This document shows positions 39,041 to 51,200 of a stretch of DNA of 64,000 nt, in pieces (position 1 is the stretch's first letter; the number at the start of each line of letters is the position of its first letter). The notes beneath the pieces are model-generated. The model was not told the origin of the DNA. It was given only the letters and a program-made list of their open reading frames with translations, and did no database searches. The position numbers and the translations under genes are program-made. Origin of the DNA: Casuarius casuarius. Its lineage: Eukaryota; Chordata; Aves; Casuariiformes; Casuariidae. Where the stretch lies: assembly GCA_003342895.1 (NCBI GenBank), contig PTFA01000042.1:558001-622000 (forward strand), in the 5' to 3' direction.

Positions 39041-41834
39041 TCATTACTAGTCATGTCTGAGAGCTGAACAGAAAGCAAGCAGCCTACGGATCAACTCTCA
39101 CATACAGGCACCACGTATATTCAAAAGCATGGGAAAGTACAGCGCCTATTCAGGACCATACCTGAAAGAGAGAGACAAATCCATTATAAGTAGCTGGTCT
39201 TACTGGATTTACAGATGTGTGATAACCTTCTGTGTCAGATGATTAAAATTGCAAAACAGCTCAAGATGTGCTCAGACTGTTTTTACAAAGGCTCTCAGGC
39301 TCTGTTACGGCACTGCCTTGCCCACACAAAGCAGCTCCTGAAATTGCAGCTCTGCTGGTGATAACCTGACCTGGGTTGCTAGGAGCAGCCCTGCCACCCA
39401 TGCGTCCACCCCGCCACTGCTGAGCTCTGATCAGAGCAGTGCCTGGCAATGCGGCTGGCAGCTCTGCCCTCTAGGCCTCCACGGCAGTTGCAGCAGCTGT
39501 AGGAGAATTTCTGAAGAGGCTCATTTTAAGTGAAAACCCAGTTACAGAGTGATGACCGAATTCTTGAACCTTCACTCACCTGAGTTAAGTGGAGCCTTAC
39601 TCTCCTCTGACCTGCAAGCTGTGGAGTCATTTACATGACACAAAGGGTGCCAGCTGGATTTGGCAGTGCTCCAAATCCATTTTACATTGCAGGAACATAT
39701 ACAGGTGCCCAAAGTGTCAGGCAAAGGTGAAGAAGCTAGAAAACCTTGGTTTCATTTATGGAGACAAAACTCCTTATTTTCCAAGGAATCTCTGTAGTCT
39801 CTAAGCAACAAAACAAATTCCAAATTACAGGATACCATCTATGAAAGTTTATTGCTGTAGGGAGCTGATTTGTGCTTGGATATTCCCCCTTCTACAGGAC
39901 CCTCTGCTCAGGCTACTCAGAGTTTAGTTAATGTATAAATGTGGGGGAGGCTGACTCTGTTTTAAATGGAAGCTTTGCTTTCAGTTCTCTTGAAGATATG
40001 GTATACAGGTAGGATACAACTTAAAGGAACTGGCTGGATGTGATTGGGAGGCACTGGAGAGGGGTATGCATAGGTAGACTGAGGTGAAAATTGCAGCATA
40101 TATAGGATCTCTAAGAGAGAATTTCAGAAACTTCTGAGTCCCACTCACCGTTCAATGGGACTGGTGTTCCCGTTTGTCCTATGGGCACTTTTGAAAGTCT
40201 TCCTGTATCTTCTTTTGTGTTGTACAACTTGGACTGCTGGATGCTTTACCAGAAACAGATAATACTATCAGATGTAGCAGTAGTGTACAATATATGCAAG
40301 GCTTTTACGGATGTGTCATGTTTATCTCACTTTTTACTGAAACTTGCCTCAGACATGTAGATGAATCCCGTATGAGTCGCTCTGTGTCTCGACAGCAGAG
40401 ATAACTACTGTGCACGGATACATATATCTGTAGTTTTTCGAGTAAGATCTTATATCTACATTTTAGAGGGGTGAAGTAAGCGAGTGACTTTACTACAGAC
40501 ATTGTTATAAACCATGATGTTCCAGCTATAAGTTCTGTGCAGGATATTTGCACAGCGTTTTAAAGAGCAGGACTGCTCCTCCACTCTCTCCCCCTAAAAA
40601 AGAGACTGGACTGGAGTATATACCTTCAGAAAAGAACACAAAGGAAATGTAGCCACACACTGCTATATTACAGAAGTGTCATGCACATCACACAGGTACA
40701 TAGGTAGAAAAAATTTTCCTAAAAATAAGGAGGAAAAACAAAATTACATATAGGTAGGTACAGCTTAATATGTAGCTTAGAAACACTGTGAAAAGACAGT
40801 TCTAGAGCAGTAGTGCACAGACTTTGATTTCTTTTAGCTTGTTCAGAGTTGCATCTTAGTAAGAGAAGAATTTGTTTCTGACTTTTAGAGTGGAAATAGC
40901 CTAAGGAATTTACTAGAGAATTATGGATCACATAATAATCTTTCTATAAAATATTTAAAACAGTCAATCAAACTCCAAAAAGAGAATGTGGTCTCCGTTA
41001 AACACTATAAATTAAATCTTGTTCTCAGTTAAGTCAAACTTCCATTGATTTCTGTGGGTCTGGGGTTACACCTTACTCATTGGTTACAAAATTCTATTAA
41101 AATACTGCCACTATCAATTAATTTCAGCCATTTATTAAACTAATTTGTATGGAGTTCTATTTATCTCTCAGTCGACTTCATATCATTACCATGTTCTTTA
41201 TCATGGGAGCATTATCTTATTTAAAATATTCTTTAGCTTGTTTTCATGTGAACTGCGAGAAAATACTATCAGCATTTTTGCTCTTTAGGCCTATCAATCA
41301 GCTATACTGGTGTGAGCGGGATCAGCAAAAATATGGGCCTGATATTGCACAAAATATCCTTATTTAAAATATATATATATTTATATAATAATATCCTGTT
41401 GCAGTTAGCCAATACATTGTTCTTACGGTGGTCTAGGCAACACTGCGAAATGTTGTAAGCCACAAGGAGTTTGGAAGGGAATGCTGTTGCTTCTAAAAAG
41501 AAGGATAAGAATGAGTTTGACCTCATATGGATTTCAGAAGAAATATTGACTTTCACCAAAAAGATGATATTTAGGATGAGTGTAGAGCAATGTTTATTCT
41601 CTGAAATGAGGGACATTTTTCATAAATTTCAGCTTACCCTTCCTCAGCTGAATAAATTCTTCATGCAACTCTTCATTAAACCTACAGTAAATCAATCTCT
41701 TAGTGAATACCTTTCTTTTAAACCTGTATTATCTTGTCCTTATTCACTATTATCCCTTATTTCCCAGGAGAGGAAAAAAAGAACCAGACAGTTAACTCCC
41801 CTCTTCTTTGCAACAGGCCAGAATTTCATGCCAC
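39041..41834. other. Intergenic upstream of the CLDN8 3' end
   Basis: AT-rich DNA without genes. It holds an inverted-repeat element trace at 40,119-40,200 and another decayed trace at about 41,021-41,080 (TTCCATTGATTTCTGTGGG followed by GGGTTACACCTTA). A 179-codon plus-strand frame at 41,471-42,010 runs into the CLDN8 3' UTR and has no domain similarity. Confidence 0.5.
40119..40200. mobile_element. Short imperfect inverted-repeat (MITE-like) element
   Basis: Begins GAATTTCAGAAACTTCTGAG and ends GCACTTTTGAAAGTC, whose reverse complement (GACTTTCAAAAGTGC) resembles the beginning. The middle carries GTTCAATGGGACTGG. This layout matches a common ancient amniote short repeat with TTTCAAAAG-type ends and a CAATGGGA core. 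Non-coding and probably hundreds of millions of years old. Confidence 0.5.
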
Positions 41835-42124
41835 AGTGGAACTTTAAGCCCTTTATTATTATTTTCTGTATAAATTGCAACCCAAAGCAAAGCCGTGTCA
41901 CCCAAAAGCTATCTCAAGTTGCTATTAAAGTAGTATTAAACATTCACCTTTCCACACATGGCAATTGTCTGTGCTGCAGCAGTGGCCGCAGCAGGGCCTG
42001 CTGGCGGTGACTGCAGCTCCGAAATGTGGTCACGACAGGAGGCAAAAAGCTGCTGCTCAGTGCGGATGCAGAAGTGCAGCCACGGAGACCGCACGTGTGA
42101 AGAAAAGGAAAAGGCATGAGGCAG
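41835..42124 (-). other. CLDN8: Probable CLDN8 3' UTR
   Basis: Stretch from the CLDN8 stop codon to the expected cleavage point just beyond the AATAAA at 41,852-41,857, about 290 nt. Its proximal half is GC-rich like the coding region, with CAG/GCAGC-rich sequence near 41,975-42,010; the distal half is AT-rich. Confidence 0.45.
41852..41857 (-). terminator. Candidate poly(A) signal of CLDN8 (AATAAA)
   Basis: TTTATT on the plus strand gives the canonical AATAAA on the CLDN8 strand, about 270 nt after the stop codon. It is the first such hexamer downstream of the stop. Confidence 0.5.
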
Positions 42125-42799
42125 CTAGACGTACTGACTTTTGGAGTAGGAGCTTTCAGCCTTCTCGCGGCAAGGCTGGTCGTAAGCAGGGTAGTGGGGC
42201 GGCATGGAATAGCTGTAGCTTCGGGTCTTCTCCTGGCAGCAGCAAAAGCAGCAGAACATGGCTCCGGCGGCAGTGAGGCAGAAGGCGGCCCCCCAGCCCA
42301 GGTAGAGGGCCTCCCCCAGCTCCCGCTTCTGCACCACGTTGACCACGGGGTCGTAGAAGTCCCTGATGATGGTGTTGGCCACCCAGCACACCGGGATGAG
42401 CTCCGCGGCACCCGAGAGGACGAAAAGGAGCCCGGCCGCCAGCAGGAGATGGCCCTTGGCTTGCTCACCGCTCGGTGCGCACCGCATGCACTTCATGCCC
42501 GNGGCAGCCAGGGTGAAAGCAAGGAAGGACAGCGTGGCGGCGGCACACATCAGCCCCCGGGAAGCCTGCAGGTCAGGCGAGAGCGCCAGCGGGGAGTCGT
42601 AGACCTTGCACTGCATCCTGATGTTGGCTTGACGGATGCAGTGCATCCACAGGCCCTCCCAGATGCTCTCAAACACGACGATGTTGTTCTCGATGAAGGC
42701 GGACACCCGCCACTGAGGCATGCCCGCGACAGCGAAAGTCCCAACAGCACCGATGCCGCCGACTATCAGCCCGGCCAGCTGCAAAGCACTGCTGGCCAT
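42125..42799 (-). CDS. CLDN8: Claudin-8, tight-junction protein
   Basis: Complete single-exon frame of 224 residues, matching claudin-8 family length. TM1 is about 7-27, TM2 81-101, TM3 117-137 and TM4 163-185. ECL1 has W30, G49-L50-W51, C54 and C64; ECL2 has IIRDFY at 144-149. It ends in SQYV, a PDZ ligand, after a juxtamembrane cysteine cluster (C183, C184, C186-C188). [18 protein letters not shown] and [15 protein letters not shown] identify claudin-8. The family forms a paracellular cation barrier and cooperates with other claudins in distal nephron and colon. The start context AACATGG is near optimal. Oddities: residue 100 is undetermined (ambiguous base 42502, codon NCG, so A, P, S or T); P70 replaces the usual leucine; E133 lies in TM3 where human has a hydrophobic residue; C138 replaces serine in SW. 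The CDS is far more GC- and CpG-rich than CLDN17. Confidence 0.95.
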   Translation of the reverse strand: MASSALQLAGLIVGGIGAVGTFAVAGMPQWRVSAFIENNIVVFESIWEGLWMHCIRQANIRMQCKVYDSPLALSPDLQASRGLMCAAATLSFLAFTLAAXGMKCMRCAPSGEQAKGHLLLAAGLLFVLSGAAELIPVCWVANTIIRDFYDPVVNVVQKRELGEALYLGWGAAFCLTAAGAMFCCFCCCQEKTRSYSYSMPPHYPAYDQPCREKAESSYSKSQYV

Positions 42800-44680
42800 G
42801 TTGCCTTTGTGAAGCGAGTGCAGCAGGCTTCCCGCACCACGCGCACACCGCAGGCGAAAAGTGAGCAGCTTCTGCCAAAAATGGTTGTCCCTTGTGCAAG
42901 GAAAGTTTCAGAGTCAGTCCACACAACTCTAAATCCGCTTAAATCTGGGACACACTACCTGAGACTTGGCTGCGCCTTCATCGTCTTTGTAATTCCCCTG
43001 CCACCACTGACTCGAAGAGGCAAACTGAGCGATCAAGTGGAGCAACTTTCCAAAGCAAGAGACAGGACAGGGTGTGTGTGTAAACCAGCAAGAGCCACCT
43101 AGGATAAATGCACCTTCTGAGGAAAATGTTTTGCATCGATGTCACTCTTTTAAGGAGAAAAATAAAAAAAGTCCTATGCTACGCTTAACCCCAGCTATTT
43201 TCTACAGGTTTTACTGCGCTAAGGAAATGAGCTGGTCTCTATAAGGAGACTTACGTGCACCCTGGTGCGGTTACTGGAGCCATTGCCTTGAATGAGCAGA
43301 AAATTTTCTGCCACCGAATCCTGCTCAGTCCCTGTTCCTGCAGGAGAGGTGGCAAATCGCCAGGAGGAAAGCGGAGCTGCGCTCCCTGCCACGGGGCCTC
43401 TTCTCGCAAAAGTACTTTTGTTCTGAAGCTCAAAGGAGAGTACTACAGTGACAGGATCAAGGAACAAAGCAAATCAAAAGGTTAAAGATAAAATAACTCT
43501 GAACTTGAAACAGATGTCTCTGCAGAGGATAATCAAAGCTGCAGAAGACCATTTAAGAGGTAGAAAGGAACAATAAAAGACCTCAGTCCTGCTAATACCT
43601 GTATACATATATAGCTTTATACATATGCTTTGCTGTACTGAGTATTATGGGGATAGGCAAGCTTACGGAGATTTCCGCATGCTCACATGGTTGCAGAATC
43701 AGACCTACATAATGGTGATTTAAGCTACGTAGCAAGTTGTTTTCCTGCACAAAAACGAACCCAGCAATTACTGCATGATCTACTGCAATGGAAAGTGTTG
43801 GCTCTCCAAGTAAAAACCTATTACAGCTATATATGTACAAACAAATACTTTAGAAAATCATCATTTTTTAGAAAAGTATAGTTTAAGCATAATAATAAGG
43901 GGGAACAGATGAATAGTCCATTCCAGAATTTGTGTTTGATCTGCAAACAGCCTTGGAAAATGTCGGATGAAGAAATTTGGGAAAGTTAAAGGACCAGAAA
44001 AAAACAGTGCAAATCTAGAAAAAAATGCAGGCATGTGACAGTGACTCTTTTTACCAATTCATTAAACTATGAATGTATGTATGAAGAATTCAGCCTGATC
44101 TCTATGGATACCCTAACATGGGAAATAAAGATTCAGATATAAACTAGGATTTCTGATAATAAAATAGTACTCCATATGTTAAGAAAAGATACTACTGTAT
44201 GTTATATTGTAAAAGATCAGTTTAGGATATCACTAGCTCGGTATTAAAATACTAGTTTCCTGCTGTGCATTTGAACTTTCTTTCCTCTGTTCCCTTTCTT
44301 GTCATTTTCACATCCTCAAAAGCAGAAAATAAATGCAAAGAAAAAAACATAGAGCACTGCACTGCTAAATCTGCCGGCTTGTCAGCATATCGAAGATAGA
44401 GAAAAGATTAAAGTCCCAGTTGCCTGTAGTATTGTATATTCCCTAAGTGTGTTTTTGTGTGTATTGGGGGCAAGAGAAAGTAAGAAGCACTCCACAGATT
44501 TTTTCTTATTCAGCCTGGATTTCATATCCACCTGCATTTCCAACCTCTGCCGCAGCCCATTGCTGGTAAAGCCGTGCTGAAAGGGTGAAGGCAGGTAATC
44601 TCTGCTCCACTTCTGGTCCCCTGGGTCCCAGTCTGTGGCCAGGCAACTTTCTATTACTCCCTTTTTTTGGTTTTGTTTGT
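42800..44680. other. CLDN8 5' flank
   Basis: The first 60-100 bp next to the start codon are CpG-rich and continue the GC-rich block of the CDS; beyond about 43,100 the DNA becomes AT-rich again. On the CLDN8 strand there is a possible splice acceptor near 42,870 (CCATTTTTGGCAG) and a weak TTAAAAG word near 43,150. These leave two models: a proximal promoter with one exon, or a noncoding first exon near 45.1 kb spliced to the coding exon. Confidence 0.35.
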
Positions 44681-44689
44681 TTGTTTGAA

Positions 44690-45220
44690 ATCAGACCCGT
44701 TATCTCCGTGCCTCCCCTAAGCAAAGGCACGGAGGGCCTCGCTCTGCAAAGTGCCCTTAGCCCAGTGGTAGCCCCCGAAGCGTTTGGGGGGACACGCGGC
44801 TGGCAGGAGCCTGCGCTTTCGGGCTTGTTCCTCGGTGGAGAGCAGCTGCTGCGGGGCTCCGCAGCATCCCCACCCACCGCCGCCCACATACCCTGCCTGC
44901 TCTGCATTGCTCCCACCGCATAGTCATATATCCCATTTTAGCTTCTGCCTGCCTTCAGGCCGCCTCCCCGGGTGGCTTGAGCCGCTCCTGTGAGCAGCGC
45001 AAGGGACGGGCCTCGCAGCCCCTCGCGATAGCTACCATTGCTGCCCTGTGAGATGAAGATCTGTATCGTTTCTGACTGCCTTTTGCACTTTATACCCTGT
45101 GGCCGGGCTCTCCACGGCTGCAGCTGCCCTGCGCGCGCAAGCAATGCTCTCCCTTTCTGCAGCGCGAGGCATCTCCTCCCTTTACGCCTCCCCATCTCTG
45201 GTGAAGGGCAATATTTCTCG
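44690..45220. promoter_or_regulatory. CpG-rich island upstream of CLDN8
   Basis: By eye I count about 33 CpGs in roughly 530 bp of GC-rich DNA (for example GCGCGCGC near 45,131 and TCGCGA near 45,024), inside otherwise CpG-poor sequence. It lies about 2-2.4 kb upstream of the CLDN8 start codon on its 5' side. Open frames up to 136 codons occur on both strands but look like by-products of the high GC. A CpG-island promoter is the most natural reading. Confidence 0.5.
45088..45094 (-). promoter_or_regulatory. TATAAAG box on the CLDN8 strand
   Basis: CTTTATA on plus gives TATAAAG on minus, in GGTATAAAGTGC, inside the CpG-rich block. Transcription would start near 45,060 and run toward CLDN8. 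A possible donor (AGG|GTATGT) lies downstream near 44,885. A candidate distal CLDN8 promoter. Confidence 0.4.
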
Positions 45221-48200
45221 GCTGGTGGTAGTGGATGACTCCATTCTACTGCGCAAAATATATACATTTCCAATATTTGGGGGGTTGGGAACAGGACTTT
45301 AGCAGGGACTTTGGTAGTCCCAGTGGGGACCAGTTCCTGGATGACCCGAGCAATAGGATCAGGGAATAATCCAAATTAAAAAGGACTGCTGGACAGCATC
45401 GCCTCCAGCCCCTGCTAGAAGCTGCACCCTGCAAGCTCACGAGGCCAAGAACCCACATGCGGGTCATCAAAATGAACCCACATCAGTCATCAAAAAAAAT
45501 CCCAGTGATTTACTGGGGGTAGGGGGTGGCTGAATCTCCTTTGGTCAGGGTGAGACAAGAAGGGCTTCAAGGAGAGGCTATAAATGCACAGTATTATGAC
45601 ACTGCTAAAATGGATTTTGCATATTAAATATATAATTATGTAAATATTTTTGCATGGCTTTGCAGCCTTGTTGTTGGCACTCAAATAGCAAAGAAAAAAG
45701 TGTCAGTCTATAGCAGAACAAATAAACTAACACTTTAATAACATACCAGTTAGTAAACACAAATGTGATACAAGCAGCAGGACTGATTTTTCTTGTAGAC
45801 TACTGAGGTTCTAATTTACAGGACATGGAAAACAATTAGCTGAGCAAATATAATTTAACCATGTTATTGATTAATTTACAAAACTGTTAAAGCTCCCATA
45901 TAAATTCATGGTAAGACTGTGTCTGCGTCAAGGATTCAGTATTTGCACATTCTTAGAAGGATTAAATTTTAGTGCCTTATCTTCCTTAAAAGCACTTTCA
46001 GAAGGAAACGTGGGGAAATCTTATTTAGCGTTATGGACTGCATCTGCTTGTTTACGATTAAAACACAGGAAGGGATGCGAGTCAAGACTTTCACTATTTG
46101 TTCTTGTTTATATTCAAATATGCCATTTCATTTCAGGGAAATATTGGAAATACCTGTGACTAGCTAATCATATTCCACCCTCGGCCACAGGATCCTATCC
46201 ATTTTGTTATAAAACAAATGCACATGTACACCATTTAACCATTTTTCCATTTTGCCCCCACTACGTTAAGGAATTGCTATCTTTTCAGCTGTTGTCAAGC
46301 TTTTCTGTTGGAGCTGTGTCGCAGATTGGTGTGCCCGGCTCTGCCCTCCTTCTCTTTCTCTCCTCCAGAGCCGGTCAGTGAATCAGGTGCAAGCACTGGT
46401 CATTCTGTTTTTTGGCAAATAACACGGACCTAAAGCAGTTCCAGCATTGCCTGAGCAGAAAACGTGCATTTAGGATTGCACTTTGCTGGTCTGTTAGCTT
46501 CGAACAGGACTTAGTGGTCAGGATATTTTGCTTCCCCATCACTTCAACATTTTGGTAGCAGCTTTCTCCAATAAATCCCTTTGTGCAGGAGCAAGAAGGG
46601 TTTTCTCTACACACCTTTTCTTATGAATGCTCCTCACAGTTTGGCGAGGAGGTGAAGGAGGAGATGACAGTGTGATTATCTCGGCCACCACCGAGCGCCA
46701 TTTTTCACAGTTCTTCCGGGAACCCGCTGCTCCACATTTGGGCAGCATAGCCCCCAAGTCCCTGCATTGACCCATTTTCAGCCATTCAAGGTGTTTTGGA
46801 ATAAAGCACACTGGGAAAGTATGTTCTAGTCATAACGCCCTTCCCCCTGCTGCGCCTATAGCATTGTTTAATTGCAGAACTGCGAAGTGCAAACAGCAAA
46901 GGCTGATGCTGAGGGGGAGGTGGGGAGAGGGGGAAGAAGTGGTTGCTCAACACCTCCGAAAATCTCACTCTGCATCAATAACACATTGAAAAGAATCCTG
47001 ATTATTGATGCTCTTACAGAAAAACTGAGAGGTGTTGATGTCAGACAAGTTGTTCAGCATTTTCTTTCTTGCAAGGCTATTATTACTGTGTCGGTGGATG
47101 TGTACTGCTCTGTGGTTCACCTCAGATATACTGTAATCTAGCATTTATTCTCTCCAAGATCTTTTATCTAATATGACAGAACATGAAAAGTCAGTTCAGC
47201 ATATCTGTTGCAAGTAGAAACAGTCACAGTCATGTTCATAACCAGCTTCTTTGAAGAGCCACTTCTTTTCAACTGAGGCAGCTTTTACTTCTGTACCATC
47301 TCTCTCCATCACTTACTACTAACAAGAGACCCTGATCCAGATAGCGAATGGCCTGATGATAGAAATGTAACAAAAAACAATCCTTGGCTAGTAATGTAAC
47401 AGCATTGCAGATAATTATTTTGTAGAATCTCTGTGCTTAATATCACCAGTAACTTAACATGTTTGCTTCTCTTGCTCCCCACACTTTATATCCCATATAT
47501 AAAATCCATGACAATGTGATGATGTTCCACTTGGATTAGCATGTGGTGCAGAAATTTCAATTTGCCTGCTTTTAACTTGTGATTATTATATGAAGTGTTA
47601 ATGCAGGAAGTTTTTCTAACTTGGAACAGGAACATACAGTTCAAAAACGGGATTTCCAAAGATATCCAGAGGCTAAAGAGTGTCAGAGGCAACAACACCC
47701 TATGTAATTTGCCTCTGTACACCCTCAGAGACAGCTGAAACCTCATAAGAGCTTGACACGTGGACAAGGTATTGACTTATTATGTTGCTGAATTTTCATA
47801 AGAATAAATAGCAGACAGCTGCGATATTAAGTGCATGGGCTGATACCCCAAAAGGAAGGCATGGAAGACTAATCACTTGGTGCCTTAAAAATGCTGACTA
47901 GGTAAAGTTTGTAGGTGCATGGACAGGAATCATTCTGCTCCGGGAACAGATTAGCTCCGATGAAATTATATGACATTTCTGACTCCAGATTCTGCTCTTT
48001 GATGAGCTTAAGCACCTGTCTTGGGGTTCCCTCTATGAACTACATAAGGTCAGACTGGGAAACTGATTTCTAACCTAAGATACCTAGCTTACGCTCACTG
48101 AAACACATCATCCCTCTGCTGTGAGATGAATACGAACATTAAGTATTTTGTATAAAGTCTTTTTTCTTCCACACAGAAATGAAAGAGATGTGATCACTAT

Positions 48201-51200
48201 TATGCAATGAACATATTTCTTCATTTTTTAAGAAAAAAATCGATAAGTGATTGATGTGTGTGAAAGCAAATTTAAATTGTATATGTTCCCAGCTTATCCC
48301 ATTCAGGTGGTTGCCTTAGTAGCATTCTCAAGCATCTCCTGCAATTAGCCTCCCATTTAAAAATGCCAGACCTTCTTTGAAATGAACTGTTACATAAGGG
48401 GTCTTGATTAGAAGTTTCACATCTCCAGTCAGAACCTATCATTTGTGGCATTTCCGCCTCAGCCCAGTTGAAGCATCACCACTTTACATTTGATTTTCTT
48501 TTCTAAAGGCTCCCCAGGCTTTTATTTTTAGCATTCCTAACATTCTTACAGTGAAGGGCTGCCCATCCTGAATCACAGAACTTCCACAGGTGTGACATGA
48601 TAATTCATTAAAGATAAAAAATACAGACTAGTATTTGTCTTCTCTTACACGGCAGCCGCCTCAGTGACTGAAAGAGGATTTCACAGGTAGAAATGAGGGC
48701 AGAAGTGGACTGTTACCTACTTACCCGTAATCTGTATAAACAGTTTTGCTGAGGAAATGTTGAGGTCCTTGAGATAAGGTTGTTTTCAATCTCATCATTA
48801 ATGTTTAATCTTTTGGTGTAATTAGATCATCATGGTGATAATGCACACACTGTAGAAATAGCAGTGCATTTTTTTGAAGCATAACTACAGTAAACTTGTG
48901 GTTATCTGTGGTAACCTAAGGGGAGGGAATGAAAAGGGGGATTTAGAGAAGCAAAACCACAAATACAAAATATATGCTTTGTGAAGTTATAAGAACGCAT
49001 TGTGTTTAGTACTGTCACCTTTAAAAAATTTTGTGCAGCAATAGAACGGCATTAAGGGGAGGGGGGGGACTCTTTAGCAAAGCAGTTAAGCTACAACCCA
49101 GAGAATCTGCCCACACATGCTTAAGAGGTGATGTTGTGTCAAGATCTTACACAAATATAAACAGCATGTGATGCCTGTTTCTAGTTTCCACTTCTCTTGA
49201 GAAGCTTCCTTGCTCTTTTTCTTGAATTGCCTTTTTTCTTCTTGGTAGAAAAATCCAGATTTATGTCCCAGAAATTTTGTAACATGCTCTTGCCTCCAGA
49301 ACTTTGCAATAGCTCACCTGCTATTTAGCACTAATGGATTATTGTCAATGAACTAAATAACATCTTCAAAAATAGATTATCACAGTCTGGCGTGATTTTT
49401 GGAAAAAGAACAGACAAATTAGTAACAAAATAAATATCCTCAAGCAAGCCAGAAGAAGCACCGGTTTTAGTTTTTGTATGGCAGTCACTGTAACATGATA
49501 TGCGTTTTGTTCCAGAAGCCAGCAGCTGGCAGGTTTTCAGCAAGCTGCCACAAATCTTTGGAAGCACGGCCTGGCAATGCCAGCAGCATCGCTCCTGTCG
49601 GCAGCTATGCTTCAGCTCTCTTTGGCCTCGGGTGCAGCAGTGCTGACCCTCTCCAAACCTTACCTCTTCTTATATGTTAAGCCCCTCCAGGTGCCAGGCA
49701 ACAGTCTAGTGTTAAGAAGCCCTTCCCCTCCACAGTACATTTTTGACAGTAGGGGAGATGACATAAATATGCAAACTGTTTTACAAAGAAAGCCCCTGGA
49801 GCCTGCAATACCATTGCAGCACATGGATTCCACTGCTATAAAGTGTCTTTTGGGCACAAATTTTCACTAATAGTCTCTCATAAATTGTCCTGTACTCTGC
49901 AGGAAGAGAGCTAACTGAGGAGACGGCTGTTTGCAAACATTTTTCACTCATTGCCTACCTTTGCCAGGGTCCTGTATTCCAGGGGCAGGGAAGCAGGACC
50001 TAACATTTCCAAGCACTGGAACTCATCACCTGCAAAAGTGAAAAGGTAGCAACTCCTTTGCTGTCTTTTATGTGAATGCAACATAATTAGGAAATAGTCC
50101 TGCTCAGGAATCCCATCTGAGCTATTCTTTATGACTACACAACTAGGGTTGTTTTGAGTGCCGGCCTAGGGGAAAAAACTTAGGCTCATACTCTAAATAC
50201 CCATTATATGTGGGTACAACCCAGCTGAAGGCACTTTCAGAAGTTAAATTCAAAGGAGACAAAGCTTTCTCCTTGTAAACATCATAATTGTCAGCAGCGC
50301 TCTAGAAAAAGTCATCTAAAGCAAGTGCATATAACTAGGAAGCCTTTAAAAACTGAACTAAGGATCAAAATAGCATATAAAAAAGGATTTCAAAGTTTGC
50401 TCCTCTATCCACTCCTTATCCAGTCTGAGTGAGAAGACATACTTCCTAGTTGGTTGCTGGCTTGGGACTTTCTCCCTTATTGCCAGTTCTCCTTGTTCAT
50501 CTGCTTTCCCCTGCTGCATCCTTCAGTAACATGGGTCAATGGTAGCCCAAATTCTTACAGACCAGGGCATGATGGTTTTCCTGTAGGTCCTGTAGGACCC
50601 CTCCTGAAGCCTGTAGAAGGCTTCCTCTCATGCAGTAACCCCAACACTGGCCCACTTAGAATACCAAGACTCTTCAAGATCAAAGCATCAGAGCATACCA
50701 GCTGCAATTTCATTCAGAGAGCAATATCCTATTAAATTAGTTGGGGTACTGCACAATAACTCATAATAAAATCTTTACAAATTTACTGAAAAATATCTGA
50801 CATGAAGCAGATGATCAGGGGCAAGAAAAAGCAAGATGTCTTTCTTGATATTTCTGTACTATCAGTAATATTTGACGAAAAATGCAAGAAACTGTCTGAA
50901 GGACATTTTAGTCAGGCAGTGATGATCATATTCAAAGCAAAGTTGTTTGCTCACCGAAGGCATAAAAGCAAAAAAGAATGAGACATAACTTGGGGCTAGC
51001 AGACCAGGGGAAAACAAATACAGGGAAGAGATAAAGAATAGGAAAAGAAGGCATTCTGGGGATACAGAAGTGTGCTGGGTTGTTTATTTTTCCCATGAAC
51101 TGAAGCTGCAAGTCCCTGGCTTCCAGGGAGCTCCATTCTGGGGACTCCTTGCGAGCCATGGCTCCTTGGGAAATGCAGCTCCTTGGGTTTCCATTCTTAC

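Noticed and set aside
41471..42010. 179-codon plus-strand frame upstream of CLDN8
   Set aside because: It spans intergenic DNA and the CLDN8 3' UTR on the opposite strand, with no domain similarity.
41944..42468. A 174-codon minus-strand frame overlapping CLDN8
   Set aside because: It is an alternative frame of the CLDN8 coding strand, rich in S, R and P, and explained by the GC-rich codons of the true frame.
42116..43102. A 328-codon plus-strand open frame opposite CLDN8
   Set aside because: It lies antisense to a confident gene whose GC-rich codon bias suppresses stops on the other strand. Its translation is compositionally biased and matches no domain.
44506..45273. Overlapping frames of 111-136 codons on both strands in the CpG-rich block
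   Set aside because: Open frames on both strands at once are expected in GC-rich DNA; the translations show no domains.
46375..46614. EGF-like motif CSCTKGFIGESC on the minus strand
   Set aside because: The motif fits C-x-C-x2-G-F-x-G-x2-C, but the frame is closed by a stop three codons upstream, has no splice acceptor before it and no other EGF cysteines. Probably chance; a protein search would settle it.
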